DNA of 64,000 nt, taken from contig CATKHW010000009.1 of the NCBI GenBank assembly GCA_949752795.1, forward strand, positions 2,170,001 to 2,234,000. Reading direction: 5' to 3'. The position numbers and the translations under genes are program-made. This DNA is from Hyperoodon ampullatus (lineage: Eukaryota; Chordata; Mammalia; Artiodactyla; Ziphiidae). The number at the start of each line of letters is the position of its first letter. Position 1 is the stretch's first letter. Of the stretch, positions 50,469-61,051 are shown piece after piece. Under the pieces are notes generated by a model that saw only the letters and a program-made list of their open reading frames with translations, was not told the origin of the DNA and ran no database searches.

Positions 50469-52134
50469 AGTGCATGATTGTCGAAGTTGTGACCCTCTTC
50501 CTGTGCTTTAAAGGTGATTCCCATGTACCTCTTGAAATTTGTTCCCTGCTGTTCTGGTTCGCTTTCAAGTCCGCCTCGTTGCCTTCCCTCAACAGATATT
50601 TGGATGATAGTTGTCGTTTATTACTCTGCCAGTTTGTGAATTGCTGTGCCCCTGAGCTCCATTTTTCAACTTGTTTTTTTGTGAGCTGACGGCAGGTAAA
50701 AAGTTTGGTTCAGGAACTATACTGGTTCCCAGCGGGTGGCAGAGACTTTGGCTAATTCTTCTACCTGCCGGGAAAACAGAGTGACATGTGCCCATCAAAA
50801 TGCCTAACAGCTACTCTCTCATTGGTTCTCCCTCTTCCCTTTCATCCTCTGCCAAATTGGCAACATGTGACAACCAGGAGGTTAAAGGGGCTGTCTCTCC
50901 AAGTTCGGACATTGATAGTAAAGCAGTTGGAAAGTCAAACCGGAGCACCAGGAGAGGGACTATTAGTTGAGTTTTAGAAACCTTTCATATTCACAATGTG
51001 TCCATTCTCTAGGTTTCACATACATGTTATAGCTGTAGTAATATTCCCTTCAAGGTGGAGAGTTGGGGCCCTTGGAATGTGTGCCATGCATTATTGCTTT
51101 AAATGGTCTGCATTTGCTCACCAAATCTAACCAATCCTCTCAGTCCCAAGTGTCCAGCCTTATGCCACATCCAGCTGTCGTTGTAGATAGGGTCATTCCA
51201 ATTTTCATCACAGCCCCTGAAGGAATTGTATAGAATTTCCCTGTTTTTTTGTTTTGTTTTTCAAATTCCTTTTTATAGTGGGTTTGAGCTGATTCTCACT
51301 GCCATGTTTATGCCAGTCTAGACACACTTGATTCCCTTATGGAGACATATAGGTACAGAGGTTTTAAGATTCTTACTAGTCAGATATATTCCTCTGCAGG
51401 AATTATGGGGTTTTGAGTCCCTTTCCCAGAGGAAAGTGTTGGTCTTGTCTTTTCTGTAGTTGGTTTTTGGAATGGTACTTGTACTAGTATCACACTGGTT
51501 TTATGCATCACCCCACCTCCCTTCCCCCTTAAGCAGGCATAAGAGTGTTTTCTAAATGTGAGATTCTGTTCTCTTTCGTAGCTCAGTTCATGTGTAGCCA
51601 TGTTTACAGGGCCTTCATAAGAGATATCTTATGATAAGTTTCTTCTTCTCTGTGACTTATTTCACTTAGAATCATCGTACCTGAATCCACTCATTTTGCT
51701 GCTACTGGCCTTATGACATTGATTTCATGGTTGAGGGGTATTCAATTGTACGTAAGTAACACAATTTCTTGAACCATTTTTGTCTTTCCTGGGATATTTA
51801 AGGTGTACACAAGTTGAGGGTCTTGTAAGCAGTTCAGCCCTCAATTTTGTGTTTGCTCTGTTTTATTGATTTTCAGTTTTACCAAGGTATATTCCCTAGA
51901 CTGGAAGTGCCCTTAGCTCTGTAGCTCTGTTGTTTACCTGTTTTAGGGAACGCAATGCACTCCTCCAGAGAGGCAGTTTTCAATTGACATCCTGCCCATG
52001 AGCATAACTAGGCTCCCGGTTCTCCAGGGCCTTTCTTTCCTCTCTGGTTTTTACACATTTTGCGTATATCCCTTTTTACAGGTGGGAAGTGATACTTCTT
52101 TATAGTTCAGGTTTGCATTGCCCGCGTGCTTGCC
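50399..52134. repeat. Satellite unit 6
   Basis: Young-type unit. Shares private variants with unit 9: CTTATTACCGGTGGG before the palindrome, TGACGGCAGGT, CCAGCGGGTGGCAGAG, AGTTCGGACATTG and GGAATTGTATAGAA. Confidence 0.88.
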
Positions 52135-52204
52135 TGGCCAAAAAGAGCGTATGCGTTTTCTCCTGAATATATTCAGAAGAAAATGCATACGCCCTTTTTG
52201 GCCA
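52135..52204. repeat. Palindrome of unit 7
   Basis: Centre at 52,169. Left arm G-type (GCGTTTT), right arm A-type (AAAATGC); otherwise 2 mismatches. Confidence 0.92.
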
Positions 52205-52482
52205 AGTGCATCGTTGTCGAAGTTGTGCCCCTCTTCCTGTGCTTTAAAGGTGATTCCAATGTACCTCTTGAAATCTGTTTCCTGCTATTCTCGCTCACTT
52301 TCAAGTCCGCCTCGTTGCCTTCCCTCAGCGGATTTTTGGACGATAGTTGTCCTTTATTACTCTGCAGTTTGTGAATTGCTGTGCCCCTGAGCTCCATTTT
52401 TCAACTCGTTTTTTGTGAGATGACGGCAGGTCCAAAACTTTGGTTCAGGAACTATACTGGTTCCCGGCGGGTGGCTGAGACT

Positions 52483-52495
52483 TTGGTTAATTCTT
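52483..52495. repeat. Target-site duplication of the SINE, left copy
   Basis: TTGGTTAATTCTT, identical to 52,707-52,719. In the other units this satellite sequence (TTTGGTTAATTCTT) occurs once, confirming that one copy is the duplication. Confidence 0.93.
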
Positions 52496-52640
52496 TTTTT
52501 TTTTTTTTTTTTTTGCGGTACGCGGGCCTCTCACTGTTGTGGCCTCTCCCGTTGCGGAGCACAGGCTCCGGACACGCAAGCTCAGCGGCCATGGCTCATG
52601 GGCCCAGCCGCTCCACGGCATGTGGGATCCTCCCGGACCG

Positions 52641-52651
52641 GGGCACGAACC
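52641..52651 (-). promoter_or_regulatory. Pol III B box of the SINE
   Basis: Minus-strand GGTTCGTGCCC is close to the tRNA B-box consensus GGTTCGANNCC, one change at the A. Distance to the A box is about 32 bp, as in tRNA genes. Confidence 0.78.
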
Positions 52652-52683
52652 CATGTCCCCTGCATCGGCAGGCGGACTCTCAA

Positions 52684-52694
52684 CCACTGCACCA
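52684..52694 (-). promoter_or_regulatory. Pol III A box of the SINE
   Basis: Minus-strand TGGTGCAGTGG fits the tRNA A-box pattern and lies near the 5' end of the element as expected. Confidence 0.75.
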
Positions 52695-52706
52695 CCAGGG
52701 AAGCCC

Positions 52707-52719
52707 TTGGTTAATTCTT
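52707..52719. repeat. Target-site duplication of the SINE, right copy
   Basis: TTGGTTAATTCTT, perfect 13-bp match to the left copy. Confidence 0.93.
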
Positions 52720-54097
52720 ATACCTGCCAGGAAATTAGAGTGACATGTGTCCGTCCAAATGCCTAACAGCTAATCTCTCATTGGTTATCCCTCTTCCCTT
52801 TCATCCTCTGCCAAATTGGCAACCTGTGCGAACCAGGAGGTTAAAGGGGCTGTCTCTCCAAGATGGGCCATTGATAGTAAAGCAGTTGGAGAGTCAAACA
52901 GGAGCACTAGGAAAGGGACTATTAGTTGAGTTTTATAAAACTTTCGTATTCACACTGTGTCCATTCTCTAGGTTTCACATACATGTTTTAGCTGTAGTAA
53001 TATTCCCTTCAACCCCGAGAGTTGGGACCCTAGGAATGTGTGCCACGTGTTATTGCTTTAAATGGTCTGCATTTGCTCACCAAATCTCACCAATCCTCTC
53101 AGTCCCAAGTGTCCAGCCTTATGCCCCATCCAGCTGTCGTGGTAGATAGGGTCATTCCAATTTTCATCAGAGCCCCTGAAGGAATTTTAAAGAATTTCCC
53201 TGTTTTTTTGTTTTGTTTTTTAAATTCCTTTTTACAGTGGGTTTGAGCTGATTCTCCCTGCCATGTTTATGCCAGTCTAGACACACTTGATTCCCTTATG
53301 GGGACATATCAATACATAGGTTTTAAGATTCTTACTAGTCATATATATTCCTCTGCGGGAAATATGGTGTTTTGAGTCCCTTTCACTGAGGAAGGTGTAG
53401 GTCTTGTCTTTTCCGTAGTTGGTTTTTGGAACGGTACCTGTACTAATATCACACTCTGGTTTTATGCATCACCCCACCTCTCCTTCCCCCTTAAGAAGGC
53501 ATAAAAGTGTTTTCCAAATGTGAGACTCTGTTCTCTTTCATTACTCAGTTCATGTGTAGCCATGTTTACAGGACCTTCATAAGTGATATCTTATGATAAG
53601 TTTCTTCTTCTCTGTGACTTACTTCACTTAGAATCATCGTACCTGAATCCACTCATTTTGCTGCTACTGGCCTTATGATATTGATTTCATGGCTGAGGGG
53701 TATTCCATTGTACGTAAGTAACACAATTTCTTGAACCATTTTTGTCTTTCCTGGGATATTTAAGGTGTACCCAAGTTCAGGTTCTTGTAAGCTGTGCAGC
53801 CCTCAATTTTGTGTTTGCTCTGTTTTATTGATTTTCAGTTTTCCCAAGGTATATTCCCTAGACTGGAAGTGCCCTTGGCTCTGTAGCTCTGTTGTTTCCT
53901 TGTTTTAGGGCACACAATGCACTCCTCCAGAGAGGCAGTTTTCAACTTACATCCTGCCCATCAGCATAAATAGGCTCCCTGTTCTCCAGGCCCTGTCTAG
54001 CCTCTCTGGTTTTTTACAAATTTTGCGGGTGTCCCTTTTGACCGGTGTGAAGTGATACTTCTTTGTAGTGCAGATTTGCATTGCCCGCTTGCTTGCT

Positions 54098-54167
54098 TGG
54101 CCAAAGAGGGCGTATGCGTTTTCTCCTGAATATATTCAGGAGAAAACGCATACGCCCTTTTTTAGCC
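54098..54167. repeat. Palindrome of unit 8
   Basis: Centre at 54,132. Both arms G-type; the inner 28 bp pair perfectly and the outer ends differ. Confidence 0.93.
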
Positions 54168-55837
54168 CAGTGCATCACTGTCGAAGTTGTGCCCCTCTTG
54201 CTGTGCTTTAAAGGTGATTCCAATGTACCTCTTGAAATCTGTTTCCTGCTATTCTGGCTCACATTCAAGTCTGCCTCGTTGCCTTCCCTCAACGATTTTT
54301 GGACGATAGTTGTCCATTATTACACTGCCAATTTGTGAATTTCTGTGCCCCTGAGCTCCATTTTTCAACTCGTTTTCTGTGAGCTGACCGCAAGTCCACA
54401 ATTTTGGTTCTGGACCTCTACTGGTTCCCGGCGGGTGGCTGAGACTTTGGTTAATTCTTCTTCCAGCTGGGAAATTAGAGTGACATGTGACCGTCCAAAT
54501 GCCTAACAGCTACTCTCTCATTGGTTCTCCCTCTTCCCTTTCATCCTCTGCCAAATTGGCAACGTGTGCGAACCAGGAGGTTTGAGGGGCTGTCTCTCCA
54601 AGTAGGGAGATTGATAGTAAAGCAGTTGTAAAGTCAAACCGGAGCACCAGGAAAGGGAATATTAGTTGAGTTTTAGAAACTTTTCGTATTCACAGTGTGT
54701 CCATTCTCTAGGTTTCCCGTACATGTTATAACTGTAGTAATATTCCCTTCAACCTGGAGAGTTGGGAACCTTGGAATGTGTGCCACACATTATTGCTTTA
54801 AATGGTCTGCATTTGCTCACCAAATCTCACCAATCCTCTCTGTCCCAAGTGTCCAGCCTTATGCCACATCCAGCTGTCGTTGTATATAGGGTCATTCCAG
54901 GTTTCATCAGAGCCCCTGAAGGAATTGTAAATAATTTCCCTGTTTGTTTTGTTTTGTTTTCGAACTTCCTTTTTATAGTGGGTTTGAGCTGATTCTAACT
55001 GCCATGTTTATGCCAGTCTAGACACACTTGATTCCCTTACGGAGACATATCAATATATAGGTTTTAAGATTCTTACTAGTCAGATATATTCCTCGACGGG
55101 AAATACTGTGTTTTGTGTCCCTTTCACTGAGGAAGGTGTAGGTCTTGTCTATTCCGTAGTTGGTTTTTGGAACTGTACCTGTACTAATATGAAACTCTGG
55201 TTTGATGCATCACCCCACCTATCCTTCACCCTTAAGCAGGCATAAGAGTGTTTTCTAAATGTGAGACTCTGTTCTGTTTCCTAACTCAGTTCATGTGTAG
55301 CCATGTTTACAGGACCTTCATAAGTGATATCTTATGATAAGTTTTCATTTCTCTGTGACTTATTTCACTTAGAATCATCGTACCTGAATCCACTCATTTT
55401 GCTGTTACTGGCCTTATGACATTGATTTCATGGCTGAGGGATATTCCATCTTATGTAAGTAACACAATTTCTTGAACCATTTTTGTGTTTCCTGGGATAT
55501 TTAAGGTGTATCCATGTTGAGGTTCTTGTAAGCAGTGCAGCCCTCAATTTTGGGGTGGCTCTGTCTTATTGATTTTCAGTGTTAGCAAGGTATATTCCCT
55601 AGACTGGAAGTGCACTTGGCTCTGTAGCTCTGTTGATTACTTGTTTTAGGAAACACAATGCACTCCTCCAGAGAGGCAGTTGGCAATTTACATCCTGCCC
55701 ATGAGCATAACTAGGCTCCCTGTTCTCCAGGGCCTTTCTTGCCATTCTGGTTTTTACACATTTTGCGGATGTCCCTTATTACCGGTGGGAAGTGAGACTT
55801 CTTTGTAGTGCAGATTTGCATTGCCCGCTTGCTTGCT
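54098..55837. repeat. Satellite unit 8
   Basis: Young-type unit. GGTTCTGGACCTCTACTGG is shared with unit 10. Confidence 0.88.
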
Positions 55838-55907
55838 TGGCCAAAAAGGGCGTATGCGTTTTCTCCTGAATATATTCAGGAGAAAACGCATCCGCCCTTT
55901 TTGTCCA
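55838..55907. repeat. Palindrome of unit 9
   Basis: Centre at 55,872. Both arms G-type; two mismatches (TCCG and GTCC in the right arm). Confidence 0.94.
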
Positions 55908-57575
55908 AGTGCATGATTGTCGAAGTTGTGACCCTCTTCCTGTGCTTTAAAGGTGATTCCCATGTACCTCTTGAAATCTGTTCCCTGCTGTTCTGGTTCG
56001 CTTTCAAGACCGCCTCGTTGCCTTCCCTCAACAGATATTTGGATGATAGTTGTCGTTTATTACTCTGCCAGTTTGTGAATTGCTGTGCCCCAGAGCTCCA
56101 TTTTCAACTTGTTTTTTTGTGAGCTGACGGCAGGTCAAAACTTTGGTTCAGGAACTATACTGGTTCCCAGCGGGTGGCAGAGACTTTGGCTAATTCTTCT
56201 ACCTGCCGGGAAATCAGAGTGACATGTGCCCGTCCAAATGCCTAACAGCTACTCTCTCATTGGTTCTCCCTCTTCCCTTTCATCCTCTGCCAAATTGGCA
56301 ACATGTGACAACCAGGAGGTTAAAGGGGCTGTCTCTCCAAGTTCGGACATTGATAGTAAAGCAGTTGGAAAGTCAAACCGGAGCACCAGGAGAGGGACCA
56401 TTTGTTGAGTTTTAGAAGCCTTTCGTGTTCACAATGTGTCCATTCTCTAGGTTTCACATACATGTTATAGCTGTAGTAATATTCCCTTCAACCTGGAGAG
56501 TTGGGATCCTTGGAATGTGTGTCATGCATTATTGCTTTAAATGGTCTGCATTTGCTCACCAAATCTCACCAATCCTCTCAGTCCCAAGTGTCCAGCCTTA
56601 TGCCACCTCCAGCTGTCATTGTAGATAGGGTCATTCCAGGTTTCATCAGAGCCCCTGAAGGAATTGTATAGAATTTCCCTGTTTTTTTGTTTTGTTTTTC
56701 AAATTCCTTTTTATAGTGGGTTTGAGCTGATTGTCACTGCCATGTTTATGCCAGTCTAGACACACTTGATTCCCTTACGGAGACATATCAATACATAGGT
56801 TTTAAGATTCTTACTAGTCATATATATTCCTCTGCGGGAAATATGGTGTTTTCAGTCCCTTTCACTGAGGAAGGTGTAGGTCTTGTCTTTTCCGTAGTTG
56901 GTTTTTGGAACGGTACCTGTACTAATATCACACTCTGGTTTTATGCATCACCCCACCTCTCCTTCCCCCTTAAGCAGGCATAAAAGTGTTTTCTAAATAT
57001 GAGACACTGTTCTCTTTCGTAACTCAGTTCATGTGTAGCCATGTTTACAGGACCTTCATAAGTGATATCTTATGATAAGTTTCTTTTTCTCTGTGACTTA
57101 TTTCACTTAGAATCATCGTACCTTAATCCACTCATTTTGATGCTACTGGCCTTATGACATTGATTTCATGGCTGAGGGATATTCCATCGTACGTAATTAA
57201 CACAATTTGTTGAACCATTTTTGTGTTTCCTGGGATAGTTAAGGTGTACCCAAGTTGAGGTTCTTGTAAACAGTGCAGCCCTAAATTTTGGGGTGGCTCT
57301 GTCTTATTGATTTTCAGTTTTCCCAAGGTATATTCGCTAGACTGGAAGTGCTCTTGGCTCTTTAGCTCTGTTGTTTAGCTGTTTTAGAGAACACAATACA
57401 CTCCTCCAGAGAGGCAGTTGGCAAATTACATCCTACCAGTCAGCATAATTAGGCTCCCTGTTCTCCAGGTCCTGTCTTGCCTTTCTGTTTTTTATACATT
57501 TTGCGGATATCCCCTTTGACCGGTGGGAAGTGACACTTCTTTTTAGTGCAGATTTGCATTGGCCGCTTGCTTGCT
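55838..57575. repeat. Satellite unit 9 (mosaic)
   Basis: First part matches unit 6 private variants (about 55,660-56,740); second part matches unit 7 private variants (about 56,810-56,950). Confidence 0.87.
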
Positions 57576-57645
57576 TGGACAAAAAGGGCGTATGCTTTTT
57601 CTCCTGAATATATTCAGGAGAAAACGCATACACCCTTTTTGGCCA
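57576..57645. repeat. Palindrome of unit 10
   Basis: Centre at 57,610. Left arm GCTTTTTCT, right arm AAAACGCATACACCC; three or four mismatches. Confidence 0.9.
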
Positions 57646-58809
57646 AGTGCATCATTGTCGAAATTGTGCCCCTCTTCTTATGCTTTAAAGGCGATTCCAA
57701 TGTACCTCTTGAAATCTGTTTCCTGCTATTCTGGCTCACTTTCAAGTCCGCCTCGTTGCCTTCCCTCAACAGACTATTGGACGATAGTTGTCCTTTATTA
57801 CTCTGCCAGTTTATGAATTGCTGTGCCCCTGAGCTCCATTTTTCAACTCGTTTTTTTGAGCTGACCACAAGTACAAAATTTTGGTTCTGGACCTCTACTG
57901 GTTCCCGGCGGGTGGCTGATACTTTGGTTAATTCTTCTTACTGCCAGGAAATTAGAGTGACCTGTGACCGTCCAAATGCCTAACAGCTACTCTGTCATTG
58001 GTTCTCCCTCTTCCCTTTCATCCTCTGCCAAATTGACAACCTGTGTGAAACAGGAGTTTAAAGGGGCTGTCTCTCCAAGTTGGGAGATTGATAGTAAAGC
58101 AGTTGGAAATTCAAACCAGAGCACCAGGAGAGGGACTATTAGTTGAGTTTTAGAAACCTTTCATTTCTTAACAGAGTATCCCTTCTCTAGGTTTCCCGTA
58201 CATGCTATAGCTGTAGTAATACTCCCTTCTTCCTGGAGAGTTGGGACCCAAGGAATGGGTGCCACACATTATTGCTTTAAAGGGTCTGCATTTGCTCACT
58301 GAATCTCACCAATCCTCTCAGTCCCAAGTGTCCAGGCTTATGCCACATCCAGCTGTCATAGATAGGGTCAATCTAGGTTTCATCAGAGCCCCTGAAGGAA
58401 TTGTAAAGAATTTCCCTGTTTTTTTGTTTTGTTTTTAAATTCCTTTTTATCATGGGTTTCACCTGATTTTCACTGTCATGTTTACGCCAGTCTAGACACA
58501 CTTGATTCACTTATGGAGACATATCAATACATAGGTTTTAAGATTCTTACTAGTCAGATATATTCCTCTGCGGAGAATAGGGGTGTTGAATCCCGTTCCC
58601 TGAGGAAGGAGTAGGTCTTGTCTATTCTGTATTTGGATTATGGAATGGTACCTGTGTTAATATCAAATTCTGGCTTTATGCATCTCCCCACCTCTCCTTT
58701 CCCCTTAAGCAGGCATAAGTATATTTTCTGCATGTGAGACTCTGTTCTATTTACTAATTCAGTTCATGTGTACCCATGTTTACATTTCCTTTATAAGTGA
58801 TATCTTATG
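57576..58809. repeat. Satellite unit 10 (partial, junction unit)
   Basis: Starts at its palindrome and stops after AAGTGATATCTTATG, where other units continue with ATAAGTTTC. Its final stretch (TACATTTCCTTTATAAG) is of the diverged type. Confidence 0.88.
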
Positions 58810-58815
58810 TCAGAA
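58803..58815. other. Right junction: 1.74-kb satellite to minisatellite
   Basis: Satellite text ends in GATATCTTATG and continues TCAGAATGCTCC, a standard minisatellite monomer start. Joined to the left junction it gives GTTATC + AGAATGCTCC, restoring a 24-bp monomer. Confidence 0.87.
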
Positions 58816-58994
58816 TGCTCCATGGCTCTTGTCATCATAATGCTCCATGATGCTTGTCAAAACGATTATCCATGGTCTTCTCATCACAATACTCGACGGT
58901 GTTGCCATCACATTGCTCCATGCCCTGGTCATCACAATGCTTCATGTCCCTTGTCATCACAATTCTCCTCCTCTTTGTCTTCACAATGTTCCAT

Positions 58995-59162
58995 GACACT
59001 TCTCATCACAATGTTACATGCTCTTATCATCACAATTCTCCATGAACTTGTCATCGCAATTCTCCCTGAACCCTGTCATAGCAAGCTCCATATGCTTGTC
59101 AACACAATGCTTCATGACATTGTTATAAAAATTCTCAATGTCCCTTGTAATCACAATGCTCC
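58995..59162 (+). repeat. B cassette, copy 9 (3' shortened, right arm)
   Basis: TCATAGCAAGCTCC at 59,075. Markers run through AAAATTCTCAATG, then ordinary monomers follow. It is the first cassette after the 1.74-kb satellite block. Confidence 0.72.
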
Positions 59163-59533
59163 CTGCAATTGTCATCACAGTGCTCCATGACACTTGTCAT
59201 CACAATGCTCCATGACACTTGTCATCACAATGCTCCATTACACCTGTCATAACAATGCTCCATGACCCCTGCCATCACAATGTTCCATGGCCTTGTTATC
59301 ACAATGCTCCATGACCCATGTCATCACAATGTTCCCTGACACCTGTCATCACAATGCTCCTTGCCCCTTGTCAGTACAGTGCTCCATGATGCTCGTCATC
59401 ACAATTACCCAAGGTCTTCTCATCACAATGCTTCACGGTTTTACCATCACAATGCTCCATGCCCTGGTCATCTCAATGCTCCATGTCCCTTTTCATCACA
59501 ATTCTCCACGTCCTTGTCATCACAGTGCTTCTT

Positions 59534-59904
59534 GACACTTCTCATCAGAATGATATATGTTCTTGTCATCACAAATCTCCGTGCACTTGTCATCGCAATG
59601 CTCTATGACCCCTTTCATAGCAAGCTCCATGTGCTTTTCATCACAATGCTTCACGACCTTGTCATCAAAATTCTCAATGGCGCTTGTCATCACAATGCTC
59701 CATGCCCTTGTCATCACAATTCTCCATGACCCTTGTCATCGCAATGTTCGAAGCCCTTGTCATCAAAACGCTCCATTACCTTTGTCATCACAATCATCCA
59801 TGACACTTGGTATCACAATGTGCCATGCCATTGTCATCACAATGAACAATGACATATGTTATCACAATGCTCCCTGACACCTATCTTCACAATACTCCAT
59901 GACC
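59534..59904 (+). repeat. B cassette, copy 10
   Basis: TTCATAGCAAGCTCC at about 59,614. Full length (about 370 bp); AACAATGACATATG subtype shared with copy 12. Confidence 0.82.
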
Positions 59905-60285
59905 TTGTCATCACAATGTTCCCTGCCCTTGTCATCACAATGTGCCATGCCAAATGTCATCACAATAATCCATGAAACATGTCAGACCAAAGTTCCATGC
60001 ACCTGTCATCAAAATGCTCCATGACCTTGTCGTCAAAATGCTCCATGACCCCCGTCATCACAATGCTCCATGACTCCAGTCTTCACAATGCTTCATGACA
60101 ATTGTCCTCACAATGGTCCATGCCCTCGTCACACAAGGCTCTGTGACCTTTGTCACCACAATGCTCCATGCCCTTGTCATCTCAATGTGACATGCCACTG
60201 TCATCACAATAATCCATGAAACATGTCAGAATAATGTTCCATGCCCCTGTCATCACAATGCTCCATGCCCTTGTCATCACAATAC
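59534..60285 (+). repeat. Segmental duplication SD3, copy 1
   Basis: Collinear with 62,200-62,955 at an offset of about 2,665 bp. Both begin with a B cassette and share the ATGAACAATGACATATGT variant, the CAGACCAAAGTTCC variant and a 'TGTGACATGCCACTGTC' monomer (60,187 and 62,851). Confidence 0.78.
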
Positions 60286-60731
60286 TCCATGACCTCTGTC
60301 ATCACAATTCTCAATACACTTGTCATCACAATGCTCCCTAACACTTGTCGTCAGAATGCTTCTTGAACCCTGTCATGAAAAGGCTCCATGCCTTTTTCAT
60401 CACAATGCTCCATGTCATTTTCATCACAATGCTCCATGCCATTGTCATCACAATACTCCACAAGCTAGTCATCAGAATGCTCCATGACCATTGTCATTAC
60501 AATGCTCCATGACCGCTGTCATCAGAATTCTCTATAACAACTGCCATCACAATGCTCCATGCCCCTTGTCATTACAGTGCTCCATGACATTCGTCATCAC
60601 AATTATCCATGGTCTTCTCATCACAATGCTCCACGGTCTTGCCATCACAAAGCTGCATGCCCTGGTCATCACAATGCTCCATGTCTTTGGTGATCACAGT
60701 TCTCCACGTCCTTGGAATCACTATGCTCCAT

Positions 60732-61051
60732 GACACTTCTCCTCACAGTGTTAAATGCTTTGTCATCACAATTCTCTATGCACTTTTCATCGCAATGCTC
60801 CATGACCCCAGTCATAGCCAGCCCCATGTGGTTGTCATCCCAATGCTTCATAAATTGTCATCAAAATTATCAATGGCCCTTGTCAACACAATGCTCCATG
60901 CCCTTGTCATCACAATGCTCCATTACCTTTGTCATCACAATCCTCCATGACACTTGGTATCACAATGCTCCATGGCATTGTCATCACAAGGGACCATGAC
61001 ATATGTCATCACAATGCTCCCTGACACCGGTCTTCACAATAATCCATTACC
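60732..61051 (+). repeat. B cassette, copy 11
   Basis: TCATAGCCAGCCCC at about 60,812, with two changes in the diagnostic monomer. Subtype GGGACCATGACATATG. Confidence 0.76.

Larger units (their letters stand above)
52496..52706 (-). mobile_element. CHR-type tRNA-derived SINE (cetacean)
   Basis: A minus-strand element: T run at 52,494-52,514 (its A tail), body to 52,706 beginning GGGCTTCCCTGGTGGTGCAG on the minus strand. This is the widespread CHR SINE of cetaceans and hippopotamuses, with the typical TGCATCGGCAGGCGGACTCT and AGCGGCCATGGCTCATGGGC stretches on the plus strand. It interrupts satellite unit 7. Full length, little diverged from the consensus I know, so a fairly young insertion. 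An open frame across it is a shadow. Confidence 0.95.
52135..54097. repeat. Satellite unit 7 (carries a SINE)
   Basis: Young-type unit of about 1,739 bp once the SINE and the duplicated target site are removed. Its second half (CATATATATTCCTC through CACACTCTGG) matches unit 9. Confidence 0.88.
46008..58809. repeat. 1.74-kb satellite block, right part (units 3-10)
   Basis: Continuation of the block after a 7.2-kb interruption. Palindrome centres lie at 46,865, 48,694, 50,433, 52,169, 54,132, 55,872 and 57,610. The spacings are 1,829 (with an internal 83-bp duplication), 1,739, 1,736, 1,963 (with a 224-bp SINE and its duplication), 1,740 and 1,738. Units 5-9 are much more alike than units 2-4, so homogenisation is local. 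The last unit stops after about 1.23 kb of its palindrome phase, at 58,809. Confidence 0.93.

Noticed and set aside
52539..52766. Coding frames across the SINE
   Set aside because: Both frames are translated SINE body and poly(T), with no independent support.
49257..58438. Recurring frames of 60-145 codons in units 5-10
   Set aside because: They recur only because the DNA unit recurs. Unit differences include frameshifts and stops without any bias towards keeping the frame.
46008..58809. CENP-B box in the 1.74-kb unit
   Set aside because: A CCTCGTTGCCTTCCCTC stretch has a TCGTTG core, but it does not match the required TTCG and CGGG positions of the box.
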